A DNA stretch of 64,000 nucleotides, from contig NZ_JAJHUO010000002.1 of NCBI RefSeq assembly GCF_020859565.1, positions 1 to 64,000 of the forward strand, read 5' to 3'. This stretch comes from Saccharothrix luteola (GTDB taxonomy: Bacteria; Actinomycetota; Actinomycetes; Mycobacteriales; Pseudonocardiaceae). Shown here piece after piece: positions 55,501 through 63,380 of the stretch (the first letter of the stretch is position 1; every line of letters begins with the position of its first letter). Below the pieces are notes generated by a model. The model saw only the letters and a list, made by a program, of their open reading frames with translations, was not told where the DNA came from and did no database searches. Both the position numbers and the translations under genes were made by a program.

Positions 55501-58500
55501 GGTCGCGTCGGTCGCGGTGCCCTCGGGGTAGCTGACGAGGACCTCGTAGTCGCCGTCGGTGGGGATTGGGGCCTTCCAGACGAACTTCTCGTTCGGGTTG
55601 CGCTTGTCGGTCGTCCGGTACTTGGAGCCCTGGAAGCCTCGATCGGATTCGGCCGTGCGCCACCCCGGTGTCGCTTGCGTGCGGACGGCGTTGGCGTTGT
55701 CGACCAGCACGACTTCCTGACCGACCGGCACGCCGTCGTCGGCGCGCGTCCTGAGCTTGCCGTCTGGGTAGTACTCCCAGGTCTGCACGCGGTGCGACGA
55801 CCCGCCCGCGCTCGTCACCGTGCGGTTCGACTGCTGTCCGGTCGCCGTGTAGTCGTAGGAGGTCTTGATGTCCCAGGCGTCGGTGGACGTGCGCACCCAG
55901 CCGTTGTCGAAGTAGGTCTGGCGGGTGATGTTGCGGGTGGACTGCCCGCGTGACGGTGGTGCGCTGACCTCGGTGACCTGGCCGAGCTCGTCGTAGCTGT
56001 AGATCGTGCTCACCGGCGACTTGTGCTCGGAGTCGCCCGGGTCGTAGGGCAGGATCTCCTCGCGAGCGCGGTTCAGCTCGTCGTAGACCGTTTCGGCGAC
56101 GAAGTCGTGGCGCTGGTTCGGGGTGTCGACGCCACGCGGGTTGATCGTCCGGGTCAGGTTGCCGACCTGGTCGTACTCGTACTGCGTGGTGAAGTAGCGG
56201 ATCGTGCCGCCAGGGTTGTCGTGCGGTGATCGGACTTCTTTCTGGTTGCCCCGTTCGTCCAGCGTGATGAGGGTTTCGTTGCCGTCCTCGTCGGTGCTCG
56301 CGACGACGTTGCCGTCCTTGTCGTAGCGGGTCTTCGTCGAGTGCTGCTCGGCGTCGACGGTCTCCACGACCTGGTGGTTGGCGTCGAAGACGTACCGGGT
56401 GGTGAAGTCGTTGACGTCCGGCGTTCTGTTCTTCCTGGCGTCGACCTCCTTCACCAGGTTGCCGACGTCGTCGTACTCGGCGCTGACGCGGTTGCCGTTG
56501 ACGTCGACGGCGTGCAGCAGCTGGCCGAGTTCGTCGTAGGCCATGGTGACGCTGAAGTCGTTGGGATCCCCGGACGTCAGCATGCCCTTGGGCAGTGTCT
56601 GCTTGACGAGGTTGCCGACCGGGTCGTAGACGGACGTCGTGAGCTTCTCCGGGCCGTCCGGCGTATCCTTGGGCGCGTAGACCGCGACCTGCTGGTCCAT
56701 CTCGTCGTACAGGACGCGGGTGACCGCGCCGTTCGCGGCGGTGCTGGTCACGATGTTGTCGTTGGCGTCGTAGCGCGGGCCCGGGGTGACGATGTAGACG
56801 CCGGCCGCCTGGTCCTTGGGTTCCCTGGAGTCCAGGGGGCGCTTGAAGATGTCGTACGTGAAGGTGCTCGTCTTGCCCCGTGCGTCCACCGTGGAGACGA
56901 CGTTGCCGATATCGTCGTAGCGGAACCGGGACGCGCAGTTCAGCGCGTCGGTGATGATCTGCGGGAACCCGTTGGGGTCGTAGTCGCCGAACACCGTGGT
57001 GTGTCCGTTGGCGTTCGTCTGGTCGATCAGGTGCCCGAACTCGTCGTGCGAGTACCGCGAGGTGTAGTCGTTGGGGTCCTCGGTCGCCGTGCCCTTGGGA
57101 TCGGTGACCGAGAGCAGGTTGCCGTTGTCGTCGTGGACGAAGAGCCACTTGCGGCCCTCCGGCGTCACCTTCTCGGTGAGGTCGGCGACGTGACCGTCCA
57201 TCGCGGTCCGGTAGGTGAGCCTGGTCGGCGGCCAGTTCTGCTTGTTGGCCTCCGCATCGCGGATCTCCAGCGGGAAGCCGGTCTTCTGGTCGTACACCCA
57301 ACTGGTGGTGGCGCCGTTGTTCTCCACCAGGCGGATGACGTTGTTGTCCTCGTCCCAGTGCAGGGTGGTGACCTGCTTCTTGGCGTCCGTGAGCCGGGTC
57401 GGGCGCCCGAACCCGTCGATCAGGGCACGGGAGGTGTGGCCGTTGCCGTCGGTGAGGCTCGCGTCGATCTCGGAGCCCTTCGTGCCGTCCGGATCGGCGT
57501 AGTCGAACCCGATCGCGGAGCCCCGGCGGTCCTTCACGGTGCGGACGTGGCCCTTGCGCAGGGGATCCGCGTCGTCGGTGAAGTACTCCAGGCCGGTCGA
57601 GTGGCCCAGCGGGTCGACCACCCGGATCAGGTTCGCGGTGGTGCTGTCGTAGAAGAACGTGAACGTCTTGGCCTCGGGGCGCCCGGCGCCGTCCACGATC
57701 TCCTGCAACGCGCCGTGCTCACCGTAGGTCAGGTGGATGATCCGACCCGAGACGTCGGTGACGGACTTGAGCTGGTCGATGACCGCCGCTTCGGCCAGCT
57801 TGGCTCCGCTGACCTTCCGGTCACCGCGGAAGACGGTGAACGGGTCGTCGCGCTGGTAGTAGTCCAGAGTGAGGGTGCGCCTCCCGGTGGCGTCGGTGAC
57901 GTGCGTGAGCACCTTGGCGGTCCGCCCGCCCACGAGCGCCTGCTCGTAGGAGAACGTCATGGTGTTGCCGTTCTTCTCCACCGTGGACGTGTGGTAGCCC
58001 TGATGGTCGAAGTAGAAGTGCGTGCGCTCCGGCGTCGTGAAGACCCAGCGGCGGCTGTCCTCTTCCTTCGGCAGGTGGCGCAGGTAGAGGTGGACGCCTG
58101 CGGGGCTGTCGTAGGTCCAGTGCGCGGAGTCCTCGCTGCCGTTCTTGTTCAGCTCGAAGAAGTGGCCGGTGCCGTCACCGTCGACGAGCGTCACCATCGG
58201 GGCCCAGCCGGTGCCGCTGAACTCCAGCGGCGTGCCCAGCCGGTTCAGCGTGGACGCGGTGACCGACCAACCGGTGCCGGTGTAGGAGTCCGACGTGTCG
58301 GCGCTGTTGTAGGTGAACCGGGCGAAGCTCGCGAGACCGCGGCTCGGGTTGGTCAGCGCGTCGTAGCCCCACACCGCGTTGCCGGAGAACTGGTTCACCG
58401 ACAGGTTCCCGCCCGCGCCGGTGCCGATCCCGCCGTACTGGTAGAACTGCTCCAGCCCGAGCTGGCCGGAGGTGGGCCGCTCGACCCGCACGTCCTGGTC

Positions 58501-59067
58501 CAGCGTCGGCACCCCGGCCGTCTCGGAGAGCCACCGGTGGGTCGCGGTGTCGCGGACGTCCCAGCGCAGCACGAACTGCTCGCGTTCGTTGCCGATATCG
58601 GCCAGCGTCGGTGCCTCGACCTTGGCGTCAACCGTGACAGTTGCGCCGGGCGCGAGGTCGGGGAGCTTCGTCTCCAGCCGGTCGGCAGGCGTCCCGTCGG
58701 TGCCGCCGGGCAGCGTCCAGTGGTAGGACAACGCGTGCTGCGCGGCGCTGAACGGGGTCGTGGTGGTGTTGGTGAGCGTGACCCGCACCGCGTACTCGTC
58801 GCCGGGGATCATCCGGCGCGGCGTGTCCGGCGCGGAGTACGCCGCGTTCACGGCCATCGCGCGCACGACGGCACGCGGTTCCGGTGAATGCCGGACCGGT
58901 CTCTTCACGTCGACCACGCCGAGCGTGGCGCACCGCGCGGACGGCGGTGCGGCGACACGGGCGGGCGTGTGCGCCGTGTGAGCGAACGCCGGCGGCGTCG
59001 GCGCGATGAGTGCCGCCACGAGCACGGACAACGCGGATAAGCGGCCCGCTCGCGAGAGTGCCCCCAT
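52528..59067 (-). CDS. Giant secreted RHS-repeat polymorphic toxin with HINT pretoxin domain
   Basis: A 2179-residue protein. The ATG at 59067 is preceded by AAGGGGAC and starts a signal peptide (LSALSVLVAALIAPTPPAFA). An immunoglobulin-like region is followed by about 1,400 residues of RHS/YD repeats (YDxxGN...), interrupted by a golvesin-like beta domain (GWRTAESDRGFQGSKYRTTD). The shell closes at GARDYAPGLNRFLTLD. A Gly/Ser-rich linker leads to a HINT autoprotease (FVATTLVLMADGSTKPIAEV to APVLVHNC, from about residue 1925). The last 110 residues are the toxin: DHDVYDDDFLCEVACGRGTG resembles a nuclease core of restriction-endonuclease type (D...ExA/K), but I cannot confirm it. The toxin probably releases after HINT cleavage and acts in neighbouring cells. 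Confidence 0.9.
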   Translation of the reverse strand: MGALSRAGRLSALSVLVAALIAPTPPAFAHTAHTPARVAAPPSARCATLGVVDVKRPVRHSPEPRAVVRAMAVNAAYSAPDTPRRMIPGDEYAVRVTLTNTTTTPFSAAQHALSYHWTLPGGTDGTPADRLETKLPDLAPGATVTVDAKVEAPTLADIGNEREQFVLRWDVRDTATHRWLSETAGVPTLDQDVRVERPTSGQLGLEQFYQYGGIGTGAGGNLSVNQFSGNAVWGYDALTNPSRGLASFARFTYNSADTSDSYTGTGWSVTASTLNRLGTPLEFSGTGWAPMVTLVDGDGTGHFFELNKNGSEDSAHWTYDSPAGVHLYLRHLPKEEDSRRWVFTTPERTHFYFDHQGYHTSTVEKNGNTMTFSYEQALVGGRTAKVLTHVTDATGRRTLTLDYYQRDDPFTVFRGDRKVSGAKLAEAAVIDQLKSVTDVSGRIIHLTYGEHGALQEIVDGAGRPEAKTFTFFYDSTTANLIRVVDPLGHSTGLEYFTDDADPLRKGHVRTVKDRRGSAIGFDYADPDGTKGSEIDASLTDGNGHTSRALIDGFGRPTRLTDAKKQVTTLHWDEDNNVIRLVENNGATTSWVYDQKTGFPLEIRDAEANKQNWPPTRLTYRTAMDGHVADLTEKVTPEGRKWLFVHDDNGNLLSVTDPKGTATEDPNDYTSRYSHDEFGHLIDQTNANGHTTVFGDYDPNGFPQIITDALNCASRFRYDDIGNVVSTVDARGKTSTFTYDIFKRPLDSREPKDQAAGVYIVTPGPRYDANDNIVTSTAANGAVTRVLYDEMDQQVAVYAPKDTPDGPEKLTTSVYDPVGNLVKQTLPKGMLTSGDPNDFSVTMAYDELGQLLHAVDVNGNRVSAEYDDVGNLVKEVDARKNRTPDVNDFTTRYVFDANHQVVETVDAEQHSTKTRYDKDGNVVASTDEDGNETLITLDERGNQKEVRSPHDNPGGTIRYFTTQYEYDQVGNLTRTINPRGVDTPNQRHDFVAETVYDELNRAREEILPYDPGDSEHKSPVSTIYSYDELGQVTEVSAPPSRGQSTRNITRQTYFDNGWVRTSTDAWDIKTSYDYTATGQQSNRTVTSAGGSSHRVQTWEYYPDGKLRTRADDGVPVGQEVVLVDNANAVRTQATPGWRTAESDRGFQGSKYRTTDKRNPNEKFVWKAPIPTDGDYEVLVSYPEGTATDATYTVEHNNGSSTVKVDQSKRAGEWISLGKFAFTAGHTRNVTLSGQANGTVSADAVQLVRDNSADVDDERKVFSHFYDANDNLVSLIDSSPGTPVDEFKVTYDGLDLATKVDELDDGSVEATTEYRYNENNDLTFAKFDGKSAFYEYNARDLVSKVVNKKSDGDSGRETTFAYTKRGHISRQVKGNGNTVDFTYYLDGLVKRQTEKNSGEVVLDHQLEYDSNSNRSRDKSKKQDADDHDNFIDNDTEYTYDPRDRIRKVDKNGDGDRTENYKHDDNGNVWDQELDGKGTEFEYDRNRLVSSETDDEEESNYDYDAFGKLKKVTQSGEELARYKYDGFDRKIEHAKDDGDKVTTYTYDPLDRERTKEEDDGETTVLHYLGLSEQVLTEEEDGDLTKSYQYSADGEMLGQIHYDDGDEDQVYLSFNAHSDVEMVTDSDGDAQSTYGYTAYGEDDVKDFTGDDKPDPLVPDKDEKNSYRFNTARHDKDSGTYDMGARDYAPGLNRFLTLDLYNGALSDLGMTTDPWTNNRYTFGAGNPLSQVEIDGHGWFDEAGKWVSDNSSAIGHAALDVAGVIPVVGEAADLANAAWYAAEGDYANAALSTLAAVPFAGWAATAVKAGKYAVKGADAAQGAGKAAEGAGKAADTTATANTAAKAADAGANGAKTAPTPKPSPKVGGPSAGKPAGAGGGKAGGTASTGQKQSGGGSGGGQAANGGGSSATKSSGTNGGGSSGGSGQNSCRMHSFVATTLVLMADGSTKPIAEVEIGDKVEATNPTTGETTDRDVIDTIVHTDEGDMTKLTVTADDGTTGTVDATSWHPVWVDAEGRFVNIGELKPGQRLTSVDGTSPMVIGADRYTHFEPVYDLTIDGVHTYYVLAGNAPVLVHNCGEKEVQDAIQNAYPERNVRNGGDVRRPDGTQLTDHDVYDDDFLCEVACGRGTGKVAQMGERILPSAGGRRVAIYGPKLKGSVVKGIEKLGVPVFRNLDDLIAWVGPKP

Positions 59068-59116
59068 GTTCGTCCCCTTCATCCGGAGGTACCGGGGAAC
59101 AATGAACCCCGCGCGG

Positions 59117-59128
59117 GGGACCGGTCCC
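59117..59128. promoter_or_regulatory. GGGACCGGTCCC palindrome between RHS and FHA genes (box 1)
   Basis: A perfect 12-bp palindrome 49 bp upstream of the RHS start and about 100 bp upstream of the FHA-gene start, in a 151-bp divergent control region. Confidence 0.65.
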
Positions 59129-59166
59129 GATCCGTGCCGCGCGGAAGCGCGAGTGGGGCGGTTTCC

Positions 59167-59178
59167 GGGACGGGTCCC
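59167..59178. promoter_or_regulatory. GGGACGGGTCCC palindrome between RHS and FHA genes (box 2)
   Basis: 50 bp from box 1 and 40 bp upstream of the FHA start. The 46 bases from the box to CGGACCTAGGG align without gaps to those running from box 1 at 45831 on the minus strand towards GH16. Confidence 0.65.
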
Positions 59179-59218
59179 GGACGGCGTTGTCACACTGTCG
59201 GCGGACCTAGGGAGCGCG

Positions 59219-59974
59219 ATGAACCATGAGAGCCTGGCCCGCGGCGTGCCGCACGCCGCCCCGGGGGCCATCGTCGCCCGTGCGCTGACAGGGCATCTGC
59301 ACATCGACCCCGTCGAAGGGCACACGGTCTGGTTCGGGCGCAACCGTCCCAACGTCGACCTGTGCGTCGGCGAGAACGATCTGCGGGTCAGCCGGCGGCA
59401 CGGCGTGCTCACCCGTCGCGACGGCCACTGGTGGGTGAGCAACACCGGGCAGTTGCCGATCCGCCTGCCCGGGACCCGGTGGTTGTTCCGAGACGAGGAA
59501 TCGGTTCCGCTGAACAGCGGCTACACGCCGCTGTTCGTCCGCGGTTCCCGCGAGCGGGAACATCTGCTCGAGCTGTACGTCGCCGACGGCACGGCCAAGC
59601 AGCCGGTGCCCCAGCACGACTCGGTGACCCAGCCGCCGACGCGATGGCGGTTCACTCACGACGAGCACCTCCTGCTCGTCGTGCTGGGCCAGCGCTACCT
59701 GCTGCACGAGGCCAACCCCCAGCCCGTGTCCCGTCAGCAGGCCGCGCACATGCTGGCGGAGCTGCAGCCGGACGCGAACTGGAGCGTCAAGCGCGTCGAG
59801 CACATGGTCGCCGACGTCCGCGCGCGGTTATCGGCCGGTGGTGTCCACGGCCTGCTCCGCGAGGAGGTCGGAGAACCCGTCGGCAACACCCTCAACGACA
59901 ACCTGCTGCGCGAACTGGTGCTGTCCACCAGCCTCGTGCCACCGGACCTGGCCCTGCTCGACCCGTTGCCCTGA
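59219..59974 (+). CDS. FHA domain - winged-helix regulator
   Basis: A 251-residue cytoplasmic protein from an ATG at 59219 preceded by AGGGAG. Residues 30-125 are a forkhead-associated domain: WFGRNRPNVDLCV, DLRVSRRHGVLTRRDGHWWV and SNTGQLPIRL supply the conserved GR, SxxH and N that read phosphothreonine. Residues 130-240 are a winged-helix-type DNA-binding region (LQPDANWSVKRVEHMVADVR, ARLSAGGVHGLL) as in other actinobacterial FHA-HTH proteins. It is divergent from the RHS toxin across two GGGAC boxes, so it may regulate itself and the toxin. A Ser/Thr kinase (40840) is a candidate source of its phospho-ligand. The link is inference. Confidence 0.85.
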   Translation: MNHESLARGVPHAAPGAIVARALTGHLHIDPVEGHTVWFGRNRPNVDLCVGENDLRVSRRHGVLTRRDGHWWVSNTGQLPIRLPGTRWLFRDEESVPLNSGYTPLFVRGSREREHLLELYVADGTAKQPVPQHDSVTQPPTRWRFTHDEHLLLVVLGQRYLLHEANPQPVSRQQAAHMLAELQPDANWSVKRVEHMVADVRARLSAGGVHGLLREEVGEPVGNTLNDNLLRELVLSTSLVPPDLALLDPLP

Positions 59975-60312
59975 GCGGAACCGGTTCCGCCGGCGCGCGC
60001 CTATGCCAGCCCGCTCCTGTCACCCGATGATCGGGCTCAGCTCGCCGCACTCGGCCGGCGACACCAGTCACTCTGCCTCATGCCCTTCCACCACGGCGGG
60101 CGGCAGCGGCAAGCTCTTCGGGGGTTTTGCGGCCCCGGCCCAGCGCCGGCCGCGGTCTGACTCAACAGAGGAATGGGTCCCACACGCTGAAAGTCGGAAT
60201 GTCGACCGTGGCTTTCCTTGTTCGATAAGGAAAAGGATTGATCCTCCCCTGGTTGTACGGAGCCGGGTTGCTGAATGATCACTCATCTCAGTAGCCCGGA
60301 GGACAACCCACG
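59975..60312. other. 338-bp gap, possible decayed tail
   Basis: Near 60000-60150 the plus strand reads YASPLLSPDDRAQLAALGRR then HQSLCLMPFHHGG, protein-like but unrecognised and without a start. Otherwise nothing is seen. Confidence 0.3.
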
Positions 60313-60377
60313 ATGCCCAAGCGGTACCCACCCGAGTTCCGGCGCAAAGTCCTCGACCTTGTCGGGTCCGGCCGCCG
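60313..60377 (+). pseudogene. IS3-family OrfA start fragment
   Basis: MPKRYPPEFRRKVLDLVGSG is the typical start of an IS3 OrfA helix-turn-helix. The sequence switches to unrelated DNA after about 22 codons. Confidence 0.65.
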
Positions 60378-60466
60378 CGTCGCCCTGTGGGGTGCCAGAA
60401 CTCTGCACTGGGATGCTGAGCTGCGACGATCGCGCACGCTGGACCTCCAGGGCATGATCGTGAGGT

Positions 60467-61535
60467 GTGGCGTTACGACTGCTGTACCTGATCTTCGTCC
60501 GACTCGGCGACTGGCTGGTCCTGCTCGGCCGGTCCTCCGCCGTCAAGTACGTGGAGTTGCTTGTACTGTGGCATGAGGTCGCCGTGCTGCCCCGGACCAA
60601 CCCCCGCCCGCGGTTGGACTGGGCGATCGTGCTGTGCTCGCCGCGCTGGTTCGCCGACTCCCTCGGCGGTTGCGCGAGCACTCGTTGGTGACACCGGGAA
60701 CCATCCTGCGATGGCACCGGCGCCTGGTCGCAATGAAGTGGCCCTATCCCAGTCGCACCGGCCGACCGCCGGTCGACGACACCATCGTGGCGTTGATCGA
60801 GCGCATGGCGCGGAGAACACCGGCTGGGGCTACCGCCGGATCCAGGGCGAGCTGCTCAAGCTCGGCCACCGAGTAGCCGACTCGACGGTACGGCGCGTGC
60901 TCAAGCGCCTGCGGATACCGCCCGCGCCCCGGCGCGATACCGACATCTCCTGGCGAAGTTTTCTCCGCGCCCAGACAGCTGGCATGCTGGTCTGCGACTT
61001 CTTCCACGTCGACTGCGCCGTCACCCTCAAGCGGAGCTACTTGTTATTCGTGATGGAGGTCGCCACCCGCTACGTCCAAATCCTCGGCACCACCACGAAC
61101 CCCGACGCGGCATGGACCACCCAACAAGCCCGCAACCTGTTGGCGTACTTCTGCGACCGGGCAGACGACTTCCGGTTCCTCATCCGAGACTGGGCCGGCC
61201 AGTTCACCACGTCGTTCGATGCGGTCCTTTCCGGCGCAGGCATCCAGGTTGTGAAGATCCCACCACGGTGTCCGCGAGCCAACGCCTACGCCGAGCGGTT
61301 CGTCGGGACCGCCAGACGCGAAGCCACCGACCGACTGCTCATCATCAACGAACAGCACCTGCGGACGGTGCTGCAGCGCTACGCGACCCACTACAACCAC
61401 CGCAGACCACACCAAGCCCTACAACTCACACCGGCACGACCAGACCACCCGATCGCAAAGTCGAGCTGCACCTCGATACGCCGCCGACCAGTCCTCGGCG
61501 GCCTGATCAACAAATACGGACACGCAGCCGCCTAA
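60467..61535 (+). pseudogene. Integrase-core (rve) transposase with two frameshifts
   Basis: Three frames give a single transposase: LRLLYLIFVRLGDWLVLLGR and PRTNPRPRLDWA (to about 60630), AALVRRLPRRLREHSLVTPG and GRPPVDDTIVALIERMAR (to about 60815), then ENTGWGYRRIQGELLKLGHR, CDFFHVDCAVTL, FLIRDWAGQFT and RANAYAERFVGTARREATDR to the TAA at 61533-61535. The DDE residues are present (D in DFFHVD, D in FLIRDWAG, E in YAERF), but the frameshifts inactivate it. Pieces of the same IS occur at 25745 and 44005. Confidence 0.82.
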
Positions 61536-61604
61536 CCGCAGGTCAGGCCATGTGGCCGACTTTTGACACCTCACAAGGCCTCAGCCAAGGTGCACGACCG
61601 GCCA

Positions 61605-61911
61605 GGATCGTGGCGTTCGAGGGCGCGGGCCGGGACGGTCACCTCGTCCAGACGTTCACCACGGAGTCCGAGCACGACGACCTCAGCGCGTCCGAGTACG
61701 CCACCTCCATCGCCGCCCTCGACAACTGGGTGCGCACCGGCCGGAAGCCGACACCGCAGTCGATCGCGGACTCCTGCACGACGTTCGACAGCACCTACGG
61801 CAGCGGGGGTTTCCACGATCCCGACTACCGCCCCGCCTCGTACCACACCCGAGTCCGACCCCCGGCGGGGGAATCGCGCCCTGACCGAGGGTGCCGCGGC
61901 GATCCCTGACG
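61605..61911 (+). pseudogene. 3' fragment of a secreted alpha/beta hydrolase or esterase
   Basis: The frame reads VQTFTTESEHDDLSASEYAT, SIAALDNWVRTGRKPTPQSI and TYGSGGFHDPDYRPASYHTR, the conserved tail of a group of actinobacterial secreted esterases. The catalytic Ser and signal peptide are missing; the IS at 60.5-61.5 kb lies on its upstream side. Confidence 0.55.
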
Positions 61912-61934
61912 CCGGCGACCTGAGTGCACGCGGT

Positions 61935-63263
61935 TCAGGTAGCGGTGACGTCGGTGTCAGGGGTTCGGGTGGGCCGGACACCCAGGTCCTCGGTGGGCAC
62001 CCGGAACGTTTCCCGGGCGGCCGCGACGGCGGCGATGTTGACCGCGCAGAGCGCGGCGGTGAGCACCGCGACCGGGATCCAGCCGGTGGTGCCGGTCCCG
62101 GCGATGGCGGCGCCGATGGTGGGGGCGAAACCTGCGATGGCGAAGCCGATCTGGGTGCCGATCGCCATGCCGGACAGCCGGACGCCGGTCTTGAACATCT
62201 CGCCGTAGAACGCGGGCCAGATGCCGTTGGCGGCGCTGTAGACGACGCCGAACATGACGATGCCGACCAGGAAGATCATCGGGTAGTTGCCCGCCGAGAT
62301 GGCGGCGAAGTAGGCGAACACCAGCACGGCGCAGCCAACCGAGCCGGTGATGAACACGGGTTTGCGGCCCACCCGGTCGGCGAGCGTGGCCCACAGGGGG
62401 AGAGCGAGCAGGGCGACGACGTTGGCCAGCACACCGACCCACAGCATGGACGACCGGTCGAGTCCGACGGTGTTCACCGCGTAGCTCAGCGCGTAGACGG
62501 TGAAGATGGTGCTCACGGAGGCGATGAGTGACGCTTGCACGACGCGGAGCACGTCGCGCCAGTGCTCGCGGAACAGCACGGCGACCGGCAGGCGGGCCAC
62601 GCTGCCGGTGGCCTTCTGCCGCTCGAACACCGGTGTCTCCTCCAGACGGCGTCGGATGACGTAGCCGGCCACGACGACGACGAAGCTGGCCCAGAACGGC
62701 ACCCGCCAACCCCAGGACAGCAGCGCCTCCTCGGGGAGCGCGGCCACGGGCAGGAATACCGCGGTGGCGAGGATCTGACCGGCCTGGGTGCCGCTGAGCG
62801 TGAAGCTCGTGTAGTACGCGCGGCGGTGCGTCGGTGCGTGTTCGAGCGTCATCGAGTTCGCGCCCGCCTGCTCGCCCGAGGCCGACAGGCCTTGGAGCAG
62901 CCGCAGCAGCACGAGCATGACGGGAGCCAGCACACCGGCCTGGTCGTACGTGGGCAGGCAGCCCACCAGGAACGTGGCCACGCCCATCAGCATGAGCGTG
63001 AAGACCAGCACCTTCTTGCGCCCCAGGCGGTCGCCGACGTGGCCGAGCAGGAACGCGCCGACGGGCCGCGCCACGTAGCCGACGCCGAAGGTCGCCACGG
63101 ACAGCAGGGTGCCGGTGGCCGGATCGGACGCCGGGAAGAACACCTTGTTGAACACCAGCGCCGCGGCGGTGCCGTAGATGAAGAAGTCGTAGTACTCCAG
63201 AGCGCTCCCGATCCAGGCCGCGACCGCGGCCTGCCGGGGCTTGCCTGCCCGTTGCGTGGTCAC
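61935..63263 (-). CDS. MFS transporter, metabolite:H+ symporter (MHS) family
   Basis: A 442-residue membrane protein with 12 predicted helices. The MHS start is clear (AWIGSALEYYDFFIYGTAAA), as are the MFS loop GDRLGRKKVLVFTLMLMG, RLLQGLSASGEQAGA and the second-half loop ADRVGRKPVFITG. This family carries shikimate, alpha-ketoglutarate, proline/betaine or aromatic acids with protons. The substrate is not fixed. The TetR-type gene lies 117 bp upstream on the same strand and may control it through the AT-rich palindrome at 63327-63342. Confidence 0.9.
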   Translation of the reverse strand: MTTQRAGKPRQAAVAAWIGSALEYYDFFIYGTAAALVFNKVFFPASDPATGTLLSVATFGVGYVARPVGAFLLGHVGDRLGRKKVLVFTLMLMGVATFLVGCLPTYDQAGVLAPVMLVLLRLLQGLSASGEQAGANSMTLEHAPTHRRAYYTSFTLSGTQAGQILATAVFLPVAALPEEALLSWGWRVPFWASFVVVVAGYVIRRRLEETPVFERQKATGSVARLPVAVLFREHWRDVLRVVQASLIASVSTIFTVYALSYAVNTVGLDRSSMLWVGVLANVVALLALPLWATLADRVGRKPVFITGSVGCAVLVFAYFAAISAGNYPMIFLVGIVMFGVVYSAANGIWPAFYGEMFKTGVRLSGMAIGTQIGFAIAGFAPTIGAAIAGTGTTGWIPVAVLTAALCAVNIAAVAAARETFRVPTEDLGVRPTRTPDTDVTAT

Positions 63264-63326
63264 TGGGGTGCTCCTGGTGTCAGGCGTCGTTGCGAGGTCA
63301 GCAGCCGGGCCGATCGAGCGAACGGA

Positions 63327-63342
63327 CTAGATAGTTAATTAG
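63327..63342. promoter_or_regulatory. AT-rich operator/promoter candidate between TetR and MFS genes
   Basis: CTAGATAGTTAATTAG stands out as AT-rich with partial dyad symmetry (CTA...TAG) in GC-rich surroundings, 64 bp before the MFS start. A TetR-type operator overlapping a promoter is plausible. Confidence 0.4.
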
Positions 63343-63380
63343 GCTGATGTGGCGGCGGTCACTTTGTCAAGGGGTGACGA

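Noticed and set aside
54527..57301. 924-residue open frame inside the RHS gene
   Set aside because: Same strand, alternate frame, with an Arg/Gln-rich composition typical of out-of-frame reading of YD repeats.
56341..58887. 848-residue plus-strand frame opposite the RHS gene
   Set aside because: It is a complementary-frame shadow rich in Val/Asp/Gly with no domain. The RHS repeats on the other strand are unmistakable.
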